Positions 16,157 through 24,540 of a DNA stretch of 64,000 bases are shown piece by piece; within the stretch, counting starts at the first letter, position 1, and each line of letters opens with the position of its first letter. Where the stretch lies: NCBI GenBank assembly GCA_016235865.1, contig JACRIK010000030.1, positions 62,001 through 126,000 on the forward strand, written 5' to 3'. The notes beneath the pieces were generated by a model. It was not told the origin of the DNA. It saw only the letters and a list, made by a program, of their open reading frames with translations, and made no database searches. The position numbers and the translations under genes are program-made. The stretch is from Planctomycetota bacterium. Its GTDB lineage: Bacteria > Planctomycetota > MHYJ01 > JACQXL01.

Positions 16157-18499
16157 CTACTTCATTTCCTGGATGGTGATGCTGTTGAAAAAGACCTGGC
16201 CGTTTTGGACCATCAGGCCAATGGCCGGTGAGGCGGAGACCAGGTTGTCCTTAATCATTTTGCCGTCCAGGATGGCCTTATAGCGGTTGTTTTCCCTGAT
16301 TAACTCGAATTTGTGGACGCTGGACACGCCGATGGAACTGCTGAGCGAGACGACATCATAGTCGTTTTTATCGCCGCCATAAATGAAACCGACCGGGTCG
16401 GTCTTGGAGGAGCGGTTGCGTTCGATGGAGAATTTTACCGTCAGGGTGTATTGCGCCGGGACCTCGCCTTTCCAGAGCAGGATGGCTTCCGAGTTTGACA
16501 CCCTGGGGTCGGCCTCGATTTTGCCTTCTTTGACGCGCCAGTTCTGGTATTTATCGGTTCCCCAGACATTGGCTTCGGGCGGATATTGGTCTTTTATCTC
16601 CCAGTCATTCAGGTCCTTGCCGTTGAAAATATGCTGGATTTGGCCGGCCTCGGCTTTTTTGGCATCGGGGCTGAATTTCCGGAGCGGCTCGAAGTTTTTC
16701 TTCATTTCTTCCAGTTGCATGTTATCGGAATCAAGCCTGAAGGCCATCTCGAAGTCAGCGTTCATCTGGGCCAGGTCATTCTTTTTCCAATAGGCCAGCC
16801 CGCGCCAGGCATAGGCCGGGGCGCATTTCGGGTTAATCTTTATCGCTTCGTTGCAGGTGGCGACCAGGTTGTTATATTCGCCGTTATAGAAGAGCGTTTG
16901 GGCCACCCGGAGATAAGATTCGGCGCGTTTATTGGCCGGGTCGTTAGCGCCCGGGTCGCTTTTCGGCTCGACCGGGGCCCGGGGAGCGCCTAATTTGGCC
17001 GACAAATCCTGGGCGCTCTTGTTGGCCGGGTCCACCAGCAGGAGATATTGGAGGACGCGCCAGGCAAAGGAATTGTATTTCTTGTTGGCGCAGTCCGTCG
17101 CCAGCGTCGAGGCGGACGCGGTATAGCCGGTCTTTATGGCGGTGAATTTCTTGCCGTTGGGGTCGATCTTATCCAGCGCCTGGGATGTCTGGGACATGAG
17201 TTTTTCGTCGTCCTTGGACATGAATCTCTGTTTCAGGCATCTGGCGCAGAGCCGGTAGCTGTTGAGCGCCTTTTTGTTGTCGCTAAGTTTCTTGTAGCAT
17301 TCGCCCAGGTTAAACAGGGCATCGGGGAAATCGGCCCGGTAGGACATGGCCTTGTTAAATTTCTCCACGGCCTCCTCATACTTGTTGGCTTTGAGGAGCT
17401 CCAGGGCGGACTGGTAATAGAGGCTGGCCAATTCGCTGTTTTCGCCGGCGGTCTTGTCCTTCAGTGATTTATTCATCTCTTCCCGGGCTTTTTTCAGCAG
17501 GCCCGCTGCCTCCTCGTTGTTCCGGTCCAGCTGGCGGGCCAGGGCCAGGATTTCCTCGGCCAGGATATAATCCTCTTCGTTGATGCACTGGTTTCCCAGA
17601 TCCAGGAGCTTGAGCATGAGTTCCTTGTTAAGGGCGGTTATCTTTTCCTCCAGCATCCGGAATTTCTCGGTCTTGCGCAGGGTGTCATCGCGCAGCTTAA
17701 TCATTTCTTCGGACGGCGCCGGGAGGGCGTTGATGATTTCCACGCATTGCTGGTAGTATCCGTAGCCGGATTCCTCGTCTTTGAGGGTGGTGCAGATGTC
17801 GCCGAGTTTGGCGTAGGCATCGGGGAAATTCTTGTTATAAGTGATGGACTTGATGAAGAGTTCCCGGGCCTTGTCATACTGTTTGGATTTTAACGAGGCC
17901 AGGCCCAGGCCGTAGAACTCGCGGGCCGCTTCCTGGGCTTCTATGTCGGGTTCTTTGGATTTGGGTTTTTCTTCTGCGGGTTTATCCTTCTCCTTGGGCG
18001 GCTCTTTTGCCGTCGGGGGCGGTTGAGATGATTCATTGTCCAGGACCTTGAGCGAGCGGGCGTGCTTGAGGGTGCCGTTGATTTCCTTGAACTTACCGGA
18101 AATGATTTCGGCATCCTTGCCGGTGAATACGTCAATCACATCCATGCAGATGTTCTGCGCCTTCATCAGCATTTCAATGGCCTTGTCCAGCGCGGCGTTG
18201 CGTTCAGTCCGGTTGTCTATCTTGTTGGCGCCGGCGGTAAGTTTCTGCGCCTCGGTCAGGAGGTCGGTTAGTTCTTTGTCAATGGTTTGGGCGTCCTTGT
18301 AGATGCACTTGATGCGGTCTCTTTTGACGATTATTTCGCCGTCTTCGGTGGCAATCTTTACTTTATCGCCGTCGTCGGTTATCTTGCCGATATACTTGCT
18401 GCCGTCTTTGAGGATGACCACCTCGGACAGGGCCGGGGCGGCAATCGTGAGAAAAGTAACGATGACGGCCAGCAGAACGGTAATCTTCAATCTGGACAT
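16157..18499 (-). CDS. Secreted TPR protein with C-terminal DUF1080 domain
   Basis: A 780-residue protein. A signal peptide (about 1-25) is followed by a small domain VVILKDGSKYIGKITDDGDK, a Pro/Lys-rich linker (about 165-190), then several TPR units (AREFYGLGLASLKSKQYDKA, ASLYYQSALELLKANKYEEA, AESYLRVAQTLFYNGEYNNL). Residues about 625-780 form a DUF1080 (3-keto-disaccharide hydrolase, LamG-like) domain that starts with IQHIFNGKDLNDWEI and ends with NGQVFFNSITIQEMK. DUF1080 is greatly expanded in planctomycetes and relatives; it binds or cleaves sugar derivatives, but the activity here is unproven. Probably periplasmic or surface-bound. Confidence 0.85.
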   Translation of the reverse strand: MSRLKITVLLAVIVTFLTIAAPALSEVVILKDGSKYIGKITDDGDKVKIATEDGEIIVKRDRIKCIYKDAQTIDKELTDLLTEAQKLTAGANKIDNRTERNAALDKAIEMLMKAQNICMDVIDVFTGKDAEIISGKFKEINGTLKHARSLKVLDNESSQPPPTAKEPPKEKDKPAEEKPKSKEPDIEAQEAAREFYGLGLASLKSKQYDKARELFIKSITYNKNFPDAYAKLGDICTTLKDEESGYGYYQQCVEIINALPAPSEEMIKLRDDTLRKTEKFRMLEEKITALNKELMLKLLDLGNQCINEEDYILAEEILALARQLDRNNEEAAGLLKKAREEMNKSLKDKTAGENSELASLYYQSALELLKANKYEEAVEKFNKAMSYRADFPDALFNLGECYKKLSDNKKALNSYRLCARCLKQRFMSKDDEKLMSQTSQALDKIDPNGKKFTAIKTGYTASASTLATDCANKKYNSFAWRVLQYLLLVDPANKSAQDLSAKLGAPRAPVEPKSDPGANDPANKRAESYLRVAQTLFYNGEYNNLVATCNEAIKINPKCAPAYAWRGLAYWKKNDLAQMNADFEMAFRLDSDNMQLEEMKKNFEPLRKFSPDAKKAEAGQIQHIFNGKDLNDWEIKDQYPPEANVWGTDKYQNWRVKEGKIEADPRVSNSEAILLWKGEVPAQYTLTVKFSIERNRSSKTDPVGFIYGGDKNDYDVVSLSSSIGVSSVHKFELIRENNRYKAILDGKMIKDNLVSASPAIGLMVQNGQVFFNSITIQEMK

Positions 18500-18579
18500 A
18501 TTACTTTACTGTATTGTTAGACTGTTGAGAACCCAACTTTTGCTAAACAAAATAATAATTCTCCGGAATAAGCAATTAT

Positions 18580-18792
18580 CTATTTGTTCTGGCCGTAGTT
18601 AGCGTATTTTTTCTGGAATTTCTCTATACGCCGGGCGGTATCCACGTATTTTTCCTTGCCTGTGTAGAAGGGGTGGCACTTGGAGCAAATCGAAACGGCG
18701 ATTTTATCTTTGGTGGAACGCGTCTGGAATGACTCGCCGCAGGCGCAGGTAACGGTGGCATCTTTGTAGTCCGGGTGAATCTTTTCTTTCAT
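18580..18792 (-). CDS. rpmE: 50S ribosomal protein L31 (zinc-binding type)
   Basis: A 70-residue protein: [20 protein letters not shown], then [20 protein letters not shown]. The four cysteines C16, C18, C36 and C39 make this the zinc-binding C+ form of L31. Size is normal. It is a separate unit between the TPR/DUF1080 gene and the FnIII/Kelch gene. Confidence 0.97.
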   Translation of the reverse strand: MKEKIHPDYKDATVTCACGESFQTRSTKDKIAVSICSKCHPFYTGKEKYVDTARRIEKFQKKYANYGQNK

Positions 18793-18972
18793 AGCGGTAT
18801 CTTAACTCCTTTGTTTATAATATAGTATCCTTTTACCATGAGATTATATAAATGTCAAGTAAAATGAGCAGATAACTTACGATAATTTATCGTAAGTTAT
18901 AGACACAAGCCGTCTGCGAATTTGATCCCGCTGAAGAGCGGGATAACGGTCATAATTTATAAATTATTCTGG

Positions 18973-21900
18973 TTACGGATATTCCCAGGTGTCGTTAAGC
19001 CGGGCGCCGTTATATCCGCCGAAGATAATAATCCTCCGGCGGGCCGAGTCGTAGGCAATGGAATGCCAGTACCGGGCCAGCGGTTTGTTGGCCGTGGTTT
19101 TCTGGGTCCAGGTCGTGCCGGTCCATTCCCAGGTATCATCCATGTAGCCGCCGGATTCCTGGCCTCCGAAAAGGACAATCTCCTGACGCAGGGTGTCATA
19201 GACCGCCGTGCAATACGCCCGGGCCGATGGTTTGGCCGGCGGGTTTAGCTGGGTCCAGTTAGCGCCGTTCCATTCCCACATATCGTTTTTTAGCTGGCTG
19301 TCCCGGCCGCCGAACAGGATAATCTTCTGGCTGGCATAGTCATAGGTGATAGCGTGTCCGGTTCGCCCGGACGGCTTATTAACCGGGTTTTTGTTTACCC
19401 AGTTGATGCCGTCCCATTCCCAGGTATCGTTGAGATAGGTGCCGGAGATAACGCCGCCGAACAGGACGATTTTCTGGCGCTGGGCATCGTAGGTCAGGGA
19501 ATGCCCTTCGCGCGCCGGCGGCTTAGCCGACGGGTTTTTTTCCGTCCAGTCCGCGCCGTCCCATTCCCAGGTGTCATTCTTGCCGACCAAGTCCATTCCG
19601 CCGAAAAGGATAACCACTTTTCGGTTGGCATCATAGGCCAGGGCGTGATTGCGCCGGCCGGGCGGTTTATTGCTGGAGTATTGCCAGACCCAGTTCGTGC
19701 CGTCATAAAGCCAGGTGTCATCGCGGTTATCGCTGTCCCAACCGCCGAAGAGGACCATCTGACCGTGTTCGGCATCGTAGGCGCTGGCGTGCAGCCAGCG
19801 GGAGGTCGGCTTGTCTGTGGTGCTGATGGAAATCCAGGTGGCGGCAATGGTGGTGGCCGTAATTTCGTTGGAGGTCGAGCTGTCCCCAACCGCATTATAG
19901 GCCAGCACAGTATAAGTGTAAGCGGTCAGGTCATTGAGGGCGGTATCGGCGAAACTGACGACGTTGGCGGCTGCCGTGCCGACTTCCGTAAATTGCACTT
20001 CACCCGGCGATTGGCGTTTTATCCTGAAGCCATCTTCATTGCTGGAGTTGTCCTGCCAGAGGAGATTTATCCTGTAAGAGCTGACCGCCGTGCCGGTCAG
20101 GTTGGACGGAGCCAGCGGCGTGATTGATGACGGAGACGGAGTGGTGACAGAGATGGCATTGGAATAATTGCTCATACCGACTGAATTCCAGGCCCGGACC
20201 CGGTAATAATATGTAGTGGTTTCAGTGACTGAGAGATGGGATAACGCATTGTTGTTGGCGGCCGGATTGCCAATCTGATAATAATCCGGTTCGGATTCCT
20301 TTCTTGATTCCACGGCAAAGCCGTCCTCGTTGTTTGAATTATCGTTCCAGAGGAGATTGACCTGGACCGGCGAGACCGCAGTGCCGGTGAGATTAGAAGG
20401 GGCGTTGGGTGGAAGAGACAAGGTAATCGCCGAGAGGACGCCAGAATAAAGGCTGTTATAAAGATTATACGCCCTGATGCGGTAGTAGTAAGTGGTGTTG
20501 GGGGTTAGCGTATTATCAGCGTGGCTGGTGACATTAGCCGCGACCTGGGTTATTTCCTCGAATGTGCCGCCCGGAATTTTGCGTTCTATCTTAAATCCGG
20601 TTTCATTATTGGATTCATCGTTCCAGAAGATATTTATCTGGCTGGCCGAGACCGTTTCCAGGCGGGTGATGACCGGAGCGGACGGCGGACCGACGGGTGT
20701 GGTAACCGAGGCTTCGTCAGAATACGAACTGTAGCCACCCTCGCCAAAGGCGCGGATCCGGTAATAATAGGTGTTTTGCGGCTGGATATTGTTATTGTCA
20801 TCATAGGAGGTGAAATTCGCCAGCAGGGAGAGTATCTGGACGTAAGTGCCGCCGGTCTTCTTGCGTTCCAGTTTAAATGTCTGCTCGTTACCGGAGTTGT
20901 CATCCCACTCCAAGGCAATTTCGTTATATGAAAGGGCGGTAGCGGATAAAGCCGAGGGCGCCAGGGGCGGCGGTCCTTTGGTGGTAATAGCGGTTGAAGT
21001 GGCCGGCGGCGATGAATTGCCAAAGGAATTATAGGCGGTCAGCCGGTAATAATAGGTGCTGGTGGCGGTGACGGTCTGGTCGGTGTATGATACGGTGCTG
21101 CCGGATGACGAAACCGCGCCGGTCTGGGTGATTTCCGTCCACGAGTCAACGCCATTAGGCGAGCGTTCGATCTTAAATCCCTCCTCGTTATCTGATTGGT
21201 CGGTGAACCGGATGGTCAACTCGTATCCGTAAACCGTGGAGGTAACCGGGGTTGATGGCGCGGCGGGGTTATAGGTCGGCGGCGGATAAGTCGTATCCGA
21301 GGCGATATCGGAATAATCGCTGTAATTGCCGGCCGTTGAATCATAGGCCCGGACCCGGTAATAATAGGCAGTGCCGGCCGATAAGGTCCGGTTGCTGTAA
21401 ATCTCGGCGTTATCGGCGGTGGTGGCAATTTCGGTCCAGGAGCCGGTGCCGTTCGGCGAGCGTTCTATCCTGAATTCGGTTTCGTTATTGGAATTATCGC
21501 GCCACTGGAGATTTATCTGGCTGGATGAGACGGCCCAGGCTTCAAGCTGGTCCGGCGCCAGGGGCAGCCATGACGGCGTGGTCACCGTGGATACATCGGA
21601 ATATCCGCCATAACCGCCGTCATTCCAGCCGTATAGCCGGTAATAATAAGTCGTGCCGGGCATAACCGCGGTGTCAATCCACGATGTGGTGTTGGAAATC
21701 GGACTGGTTATCTCCTGGAAATTACCGCCTTCGGTTTTGCGCTCTATCTTGAATCCGGTTTCATTATTGGAATTGTCAGTCCACTGGAGCGAGACCTGAT
21801 AGGGGACTCCGGCATTAGCCGTGGTGGTCAGTCCCGATGGCGCCGTTGGCGGCATGGGCTGAGTGGTGGCCGAGAGTTCATTGGAATTGGAACTGTCGCC

Positions 21901-22518
21901 CAGAAAATTATACGCCCTTAACCGGTAGTAATATTTTGTCTCGGGCAGAAGCGAGGTGTCCGAGAAAGAAATCACATCTGTCGCGACAGTGGTAATCACG
22001 CTGTAAGTCCCGTTGACGGTGGTTTTGCGTTCTATTCTGAAGCCTTCCTCGTTAAACGAGTTATCCTGCCAGCGGATGTCTATTTGCTGGAAAGAGAAGG
22101 TGTTGGCCTGCAGGAGCAGGGGGTTGTCAGGCGGGCCGGGCAGGGTCTGGGCTTCGGCCTGGTTGGAAGATGGGCTGTTCCCGCCGCTGTTGAATGCCTT
22201 AACGCGATAATAATAAAATGTCTCCGATGACAGGTTTGTATCCGCATAGTAGGTGGTATTGGCATTTACAGAGGCGAGGTATGAGAATCCGCTTTGTCCC
22301 TGTTTTTGGCGTTCAATGACGAAGCCGGTTTCATCCGTGGAGTTATCGTCCCAGGAAAGATTAATCCGCGAGGGAAGCGTGGCGTCAGCCGTGAGGTTCG
22401 AAGGCGCTTTGGGCGCGGCGCTGCTGCCGCTGTTGTCATCTCTGAAGAGACAACCGTTGGTGATGGATAAGAGCAGAAAGACAAGAGATGAAAGGACAAT
22501 TATATCCCGCCTTTTCAT
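18973..22518 (-). CDS. Lipoprotein with nine FnIII domains and a six-blade Kelch propeller
   Basis: The likely start is the ATG at 22516-22518, which begins a lipoprotein signal (MKRRDIIVLSS ... LLSITNGC); an earlier start would add 20 residues that spoil the signal. Nine fibronectin type III domains follow, each with a W-x-D-N-S-x-N-E-x-G-F-x-I-E-R core and a T-Y-Y-Y-R-(V/L/I)-x-A-(Y/W)-N strand. The last third has six Kelch units of the form H-x-x-x-Y-D ... (V/I)-(L/I)-F-G-G ... D-(T/M)-W-x-(W/Y)-x-G-x-x-W. The last unit is short (LNDTWEYP) and the preceding WISISTTDKP can complete it, as in closed propellers. Total about 1181 residues. Probably a surface adhesion or carbohydrate-binding protein. 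Confidence 0.9.
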   Translation of the reverse strand: MKRRDIIVLSSLVFLLLSITNGCLFRDDNSGSSAAPKAPSNLTADATLPSRINLSWDDNSTDETGFVIERQKQGQSGFSYLASVNANTTYYADTNLSSETFYYYRVKAFNSGGNSPSSNQAEAQTLPGPPDNPLLLQANTFSFQQIDIRWQDNSFNEEGFRIERKTTVNGTYSVITTVATDVISFSDTSLLPETKYYYRLRAYNFLGDSSNSNELSATTQPMPPTAPSGLTTTANAGVPYQVSLQWTDNSNNETGFKIERKTEGGNFQEITSPISNTTSWIDTAVMPGTTYYYRLYGWNDGGYGGYSDVSTVTTPSWLPLAPDQLEAWAVSSSQINLQWRDNSNNETEFRIERSPNGTGSWTEIATTADNAEIYSNRTLSAGTAYYYRVRAYDSTAGNYSDYSDIASDTTYPPPTYNPAAPSTPVTSTVYGYELTIRFTDQSDNEEGFKIERSPNGVDSWTEITQTGAVSSSGSTVSYTDQTVTATSTYYYRLTAYNSFGNSSPPATSTAITTKGPPPLAPSALSATALSYNEIALEWDDNSGNEQTFKLERKKTGGTYVQILSLLANFTSYDDNNNIQPQNTYYYRIRAFGEGGYSSYSDEASVTTPVGPPSAPVITRLETVSASQINIFWNDESNNETGFKIERKIPGGTFEEITQVAANVTSHADNTLTPNTTYYYRIRAYNLYNSLYSGVLSAITLSLPPNAPSNLTGTAVSPVQVNLLWNDNSNNEDGFAVESRKESEPDYYQIGNPAANNNALSHLSVTETTTYYYRVRAWNSVGMSNYSNAISVTTPSPSSITPLAPSNLTGTAVSSYRINLLWQDNSSNEDGFRIKRQSPGEVQFTEVGTAAANVVSFADTALNDLTAYTYTVLAYNAVGDSSTSNEITATTIAATWISISTTDKPTSRWLHASAYDAEHGQMVLFGGWDSDNRDDTWLYDGTNWVWQYSSNKPPGRRNHALAYDANRKVVILFGGMDLVGKNDTWEWDGADWTEKNPSAKPPAREGHSLTYDAQRQKIVLFGGVISGTYLNDTWEWDGINWVNKNPVNKPSGRTGHAITYDYASQKIILFGGRDSQLKNDMWEWNGANWTQLNPPAKPSARAYCTAVYDTLRQEIVLFGGQESGGYMDDTWEWTGTTWTQKTTANKPLARYWHSIAYDSARRRIIIFGGYNGARLNDTWEYP

Positions 22519-22670
22519 ATATATATTATACCTTATTGAGATAAATAAATCAAGTAGATATTGACAAAATTGTAACAATGTATAAAATTAGTCGCCATCA
22601 ATGGTGAGATATGGGAATTTGATATTGCTTTGAGCGAGTATTAGAAATATTGTGATAATCGATTAAAGTT

Positions 22671-23360
22671 ATGAAACAGACACTTTTGTGGTTTGTCATT
22701 TTGGTTTCTGCTTTGGTGTTCCTCGGTTATTTCAGTAGATTTGGTATGACTGAAAAAGGAGAGATTATGAAAGAGATTACACTCCCTGCCGCCAAGGCAA
22801 CCGGCCAGATGCCGTTGGAAGAGGCTATTCAGAAACGCAAATCCGTGCGCAAATATTCTACCAAGGAGCTGACCTTGGAGCAGGTGGCGCAGATTCTCTG
22901 GGCGGCTAATGGCGCCAACCCGCGCACCAAGAACTTCATTGCCCGCAATGTCCCGTCCGCCGGCGGAATCTTTCCGATGACGGTTTACCTGTTGAATAAG
23001 AACGGGATTTATCGCTATCAGCCATTAACCCATTCCCTGGCGCTGGTAAAGGAAGGTGACGCGAGAAAGGAATTATGCGAGGCGGCATTCGGCCAGGGGT
23101 TTATCAAGCAGGTGCCGGTTGATTTGGTGATTACGGCCGATGTGGCCAAATGCGCCCAGCGCTATGGCGAACGCGCCCAGAGATATACGGATATCGAAGC
23201 CGGGCATATCGGGCAGAATGTATCGCTGCAGGCCGTATCACTGGGTTTGGGCACGGTCATGATCGGCGCCTTTAATGACGAGGCGGTCAAAGATGTCCTG
23301 GCTCTTCCGGATAATGAATCTCCGCTGTATATTATCCCGGTCGGCTATGCCGACGAGTAA
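22671..23360 (+). CDS. SagB/ThcOx-type nitroreductase-fold oxidoreductase
   Basis: A 229-residue protein with an N-terminal membrane anchor or signal (about 4-22). The rest is an FMN-dependent nitroreductase domain: LEEAIQKRKSVRKYSTKELT, LEQVAQILWAANGANPRTK, NVPSAGGIFPMTVYLL and AGHIGQNVSLQAVSLGLGTV. The R-x-S-x-R flavin-phosphate motif is present. This subgroup (SagB/ThcOx) includes azoline dehydrogenases of peptide biosynthesis, but free-standing members of unknown substrate are common, and no cyclodehydratase gene is near. Confidence 0.88.
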   Translation: MKQTLLWFVILVSALVFLGYFSRFGMTEKGEIMKEITLPAAKATGQMPLEEAIQKRKSVRKYSTKELTLEQVAQILWAANGANPRTKNFIARNVPSAGGIFPMTVYLLNKNGIYRYQPLTHSLALVKEGDARKELCEAAFGQGFIKQVPVDLVITADVAKCAQRYGERAQRYTDIEAGHIGQNVSLQAVSLGLGTVMIGAFNDEAVKDVLALPDNESPLYIIPVGYADE

Positions 23361-23411
23361 ATGAGGCAGAGGGTATTCTGAGTTTTACTGTTCAGTGATG
23401 CGGTTTTTTTC

Positions 23412-23439
23412 TTGTCTCAAAGCATCTTTCGTCTATAAT
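23412..23439 (+). promoter_or_regulatory. Promoter of dprA
   Basis: TTGTCT (23412-23417), 16-bp spacer, consensus TATAAT (23434-23439), 7 nt to the ATG at 23447. Leaderless transcript predicted. Confidence 0.55.
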
Positions 23440-23446
23440 AGCCATT

Positions 23447-24538
23447 ATGGTATCCCTTGAGCTTTTGCTAACCCTGAATTCCCTGCGGATTGGTTCGGCA
23501 TTCTACGAGCGGTTGCTGCGACATTTCGGCTCGGCTGAGGCCATCACACGGGCAAGCCCGGAGAAAATACTCAGGATTCCGCGGGTTTCCACATTTGCCG
23601 GAGAACTGCCCAAGGCATTGAGGGAGCAACGGGGCCGGCAGGAATTGGAGCTGGCCCGAAAACACGGCATCAAGGTCATCTCGTTTGAGGATGCGCAATA
23701 TCCGCCCCGGCTTAAATCAATCTTTGATTATCCCCTGGTGCTATATGTCAAGGGTAATATCAAGGTGCTTGACAATGATCTGGCTGTTGCCATCGTCGGG
23801 ACACGGCATAACAGTATTTACGGGCAGATGCAGGCCGAGCGGATGGCTTATACCCTGGCGCAGCGCGGGTTCTGCGTGGTCAGCGGCCTGGCCCGGGGCA
23901 TTGATACCTATGCGCATCAGGGTGTGCTGAAGGTCAAAGGCGGCCAGACCATTGCGGTCCTGGGCAACGGCCTGAAACACGTCTATCCGGCTGAGAACAA
24001 GAAACTTCTGGAACGAATCTGCGAGAACGGGGTCGTAGTTTCCGAATTGCCCTTTGCCATGGCGGTTAATAAGATAAATTTCCCGACCCGCAACCGAATT
24101 ATCAGCGGCCTGAGTTTGGGCACGGTGGTGATAGAAGCGCCATTAAGAAGCGGCGCCTTGATTACGGCTGACTTTGCCCTGGAACAGGGACGGGAGGTTT
24201 TTGCCCTGCCTGGCAAAGTGGATAACCCGTCCAGCCAGGGATGCCATAAACTGATTAAACAGGGCGCCAAGCTCATTGAAGGCGTAGAAGATATCCTGGA
24301 TGAACTCAATATTCCTTCTCCGGCCAGAGAGGTGTCAGTTGGCGCGCGCCTGGTTCAATCGCTGAGTGCCGATGAAAAGTCCTTATTGTCTATACTGGAT
24401 GCCTCAGAGCAATTGAGCATAGACGATATTATAGACCGGGTTAAACTGCCGTCTTCCCTGGTTTTGACCACGCTCCTGACCCTGGAAATGAAGAAACTGG
24501 TCAGGCAGATGCCCGGGAAGAGTTATATTAGAATGTAG
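23447..24538 (+). CDS. dprA: DNA-processing protein DprA
   Basis: A 363-residue protein. The Rossmann-like core has YPPRLKSIFDYPLVLYVKG, VAIVGTRHNSIYGQMQAERM, VVSGLARGIDTYAHQGVL, TIAVLGNGLKHVYPAENKKL and FPTRNRIISGLSLGTVVIEA, all DprA/Smf hallmarks. An N-terminal helical (SAM-like) domain and a C-terminal winged-helix (SLSADEKSLLSILDASEQLS) flank it. DprA loads RecA on incoming single-stranded DNA during natural transformation. The stop codon is 2 bp from the ATG of the VWA gene, so the genes are coupled. Confidence 0.96.
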   Translation: MVSLELLLTLNSLRIGSAFYERLLRHFGSAEAITRASPEKILRIPRVSTFAGELPKALREQRGRQELELARKHGIKVISFEDAQYPPRLKSIFDYPLVLYVKGNIKVLDNDLAVAIVGTRHNSIYGQMQAERMAYTLAQRGFCVVSGLARGIDTYAHQGVLKVKGGQTIAVLGNGLKHVYPAENKKLLERICENGVVVSELPFAMAVNKINFPTRNRIISGLSLGTVVIEAPLRSGALITADFALEQGREVFALPGKVDNPSSQGCHKLIKQGAKLIEGVEDILDELNIPSPAREVSVGARLVQSLSADEKSLLSILDASEQLSIDDIIDRVKLPSSLVLTTLLTLEMKKLVRQMPGKSYIRM

Positions 24539-24540
24539 TT

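Noticed and set aside
19354-20127. Long plus-strand frame opposite the Kelch/FnIII gene
   Set aside because: Antisense shadow of a repetitive GC-rich gene, with no start signal or family match.
22671-23360. SagB-like gene as part of an azole-peptide cluster
   Set aside because: No cyclodehydratase, docking protein or precursor gene is close; the neighbours are a lipoprotein gene and dprA.
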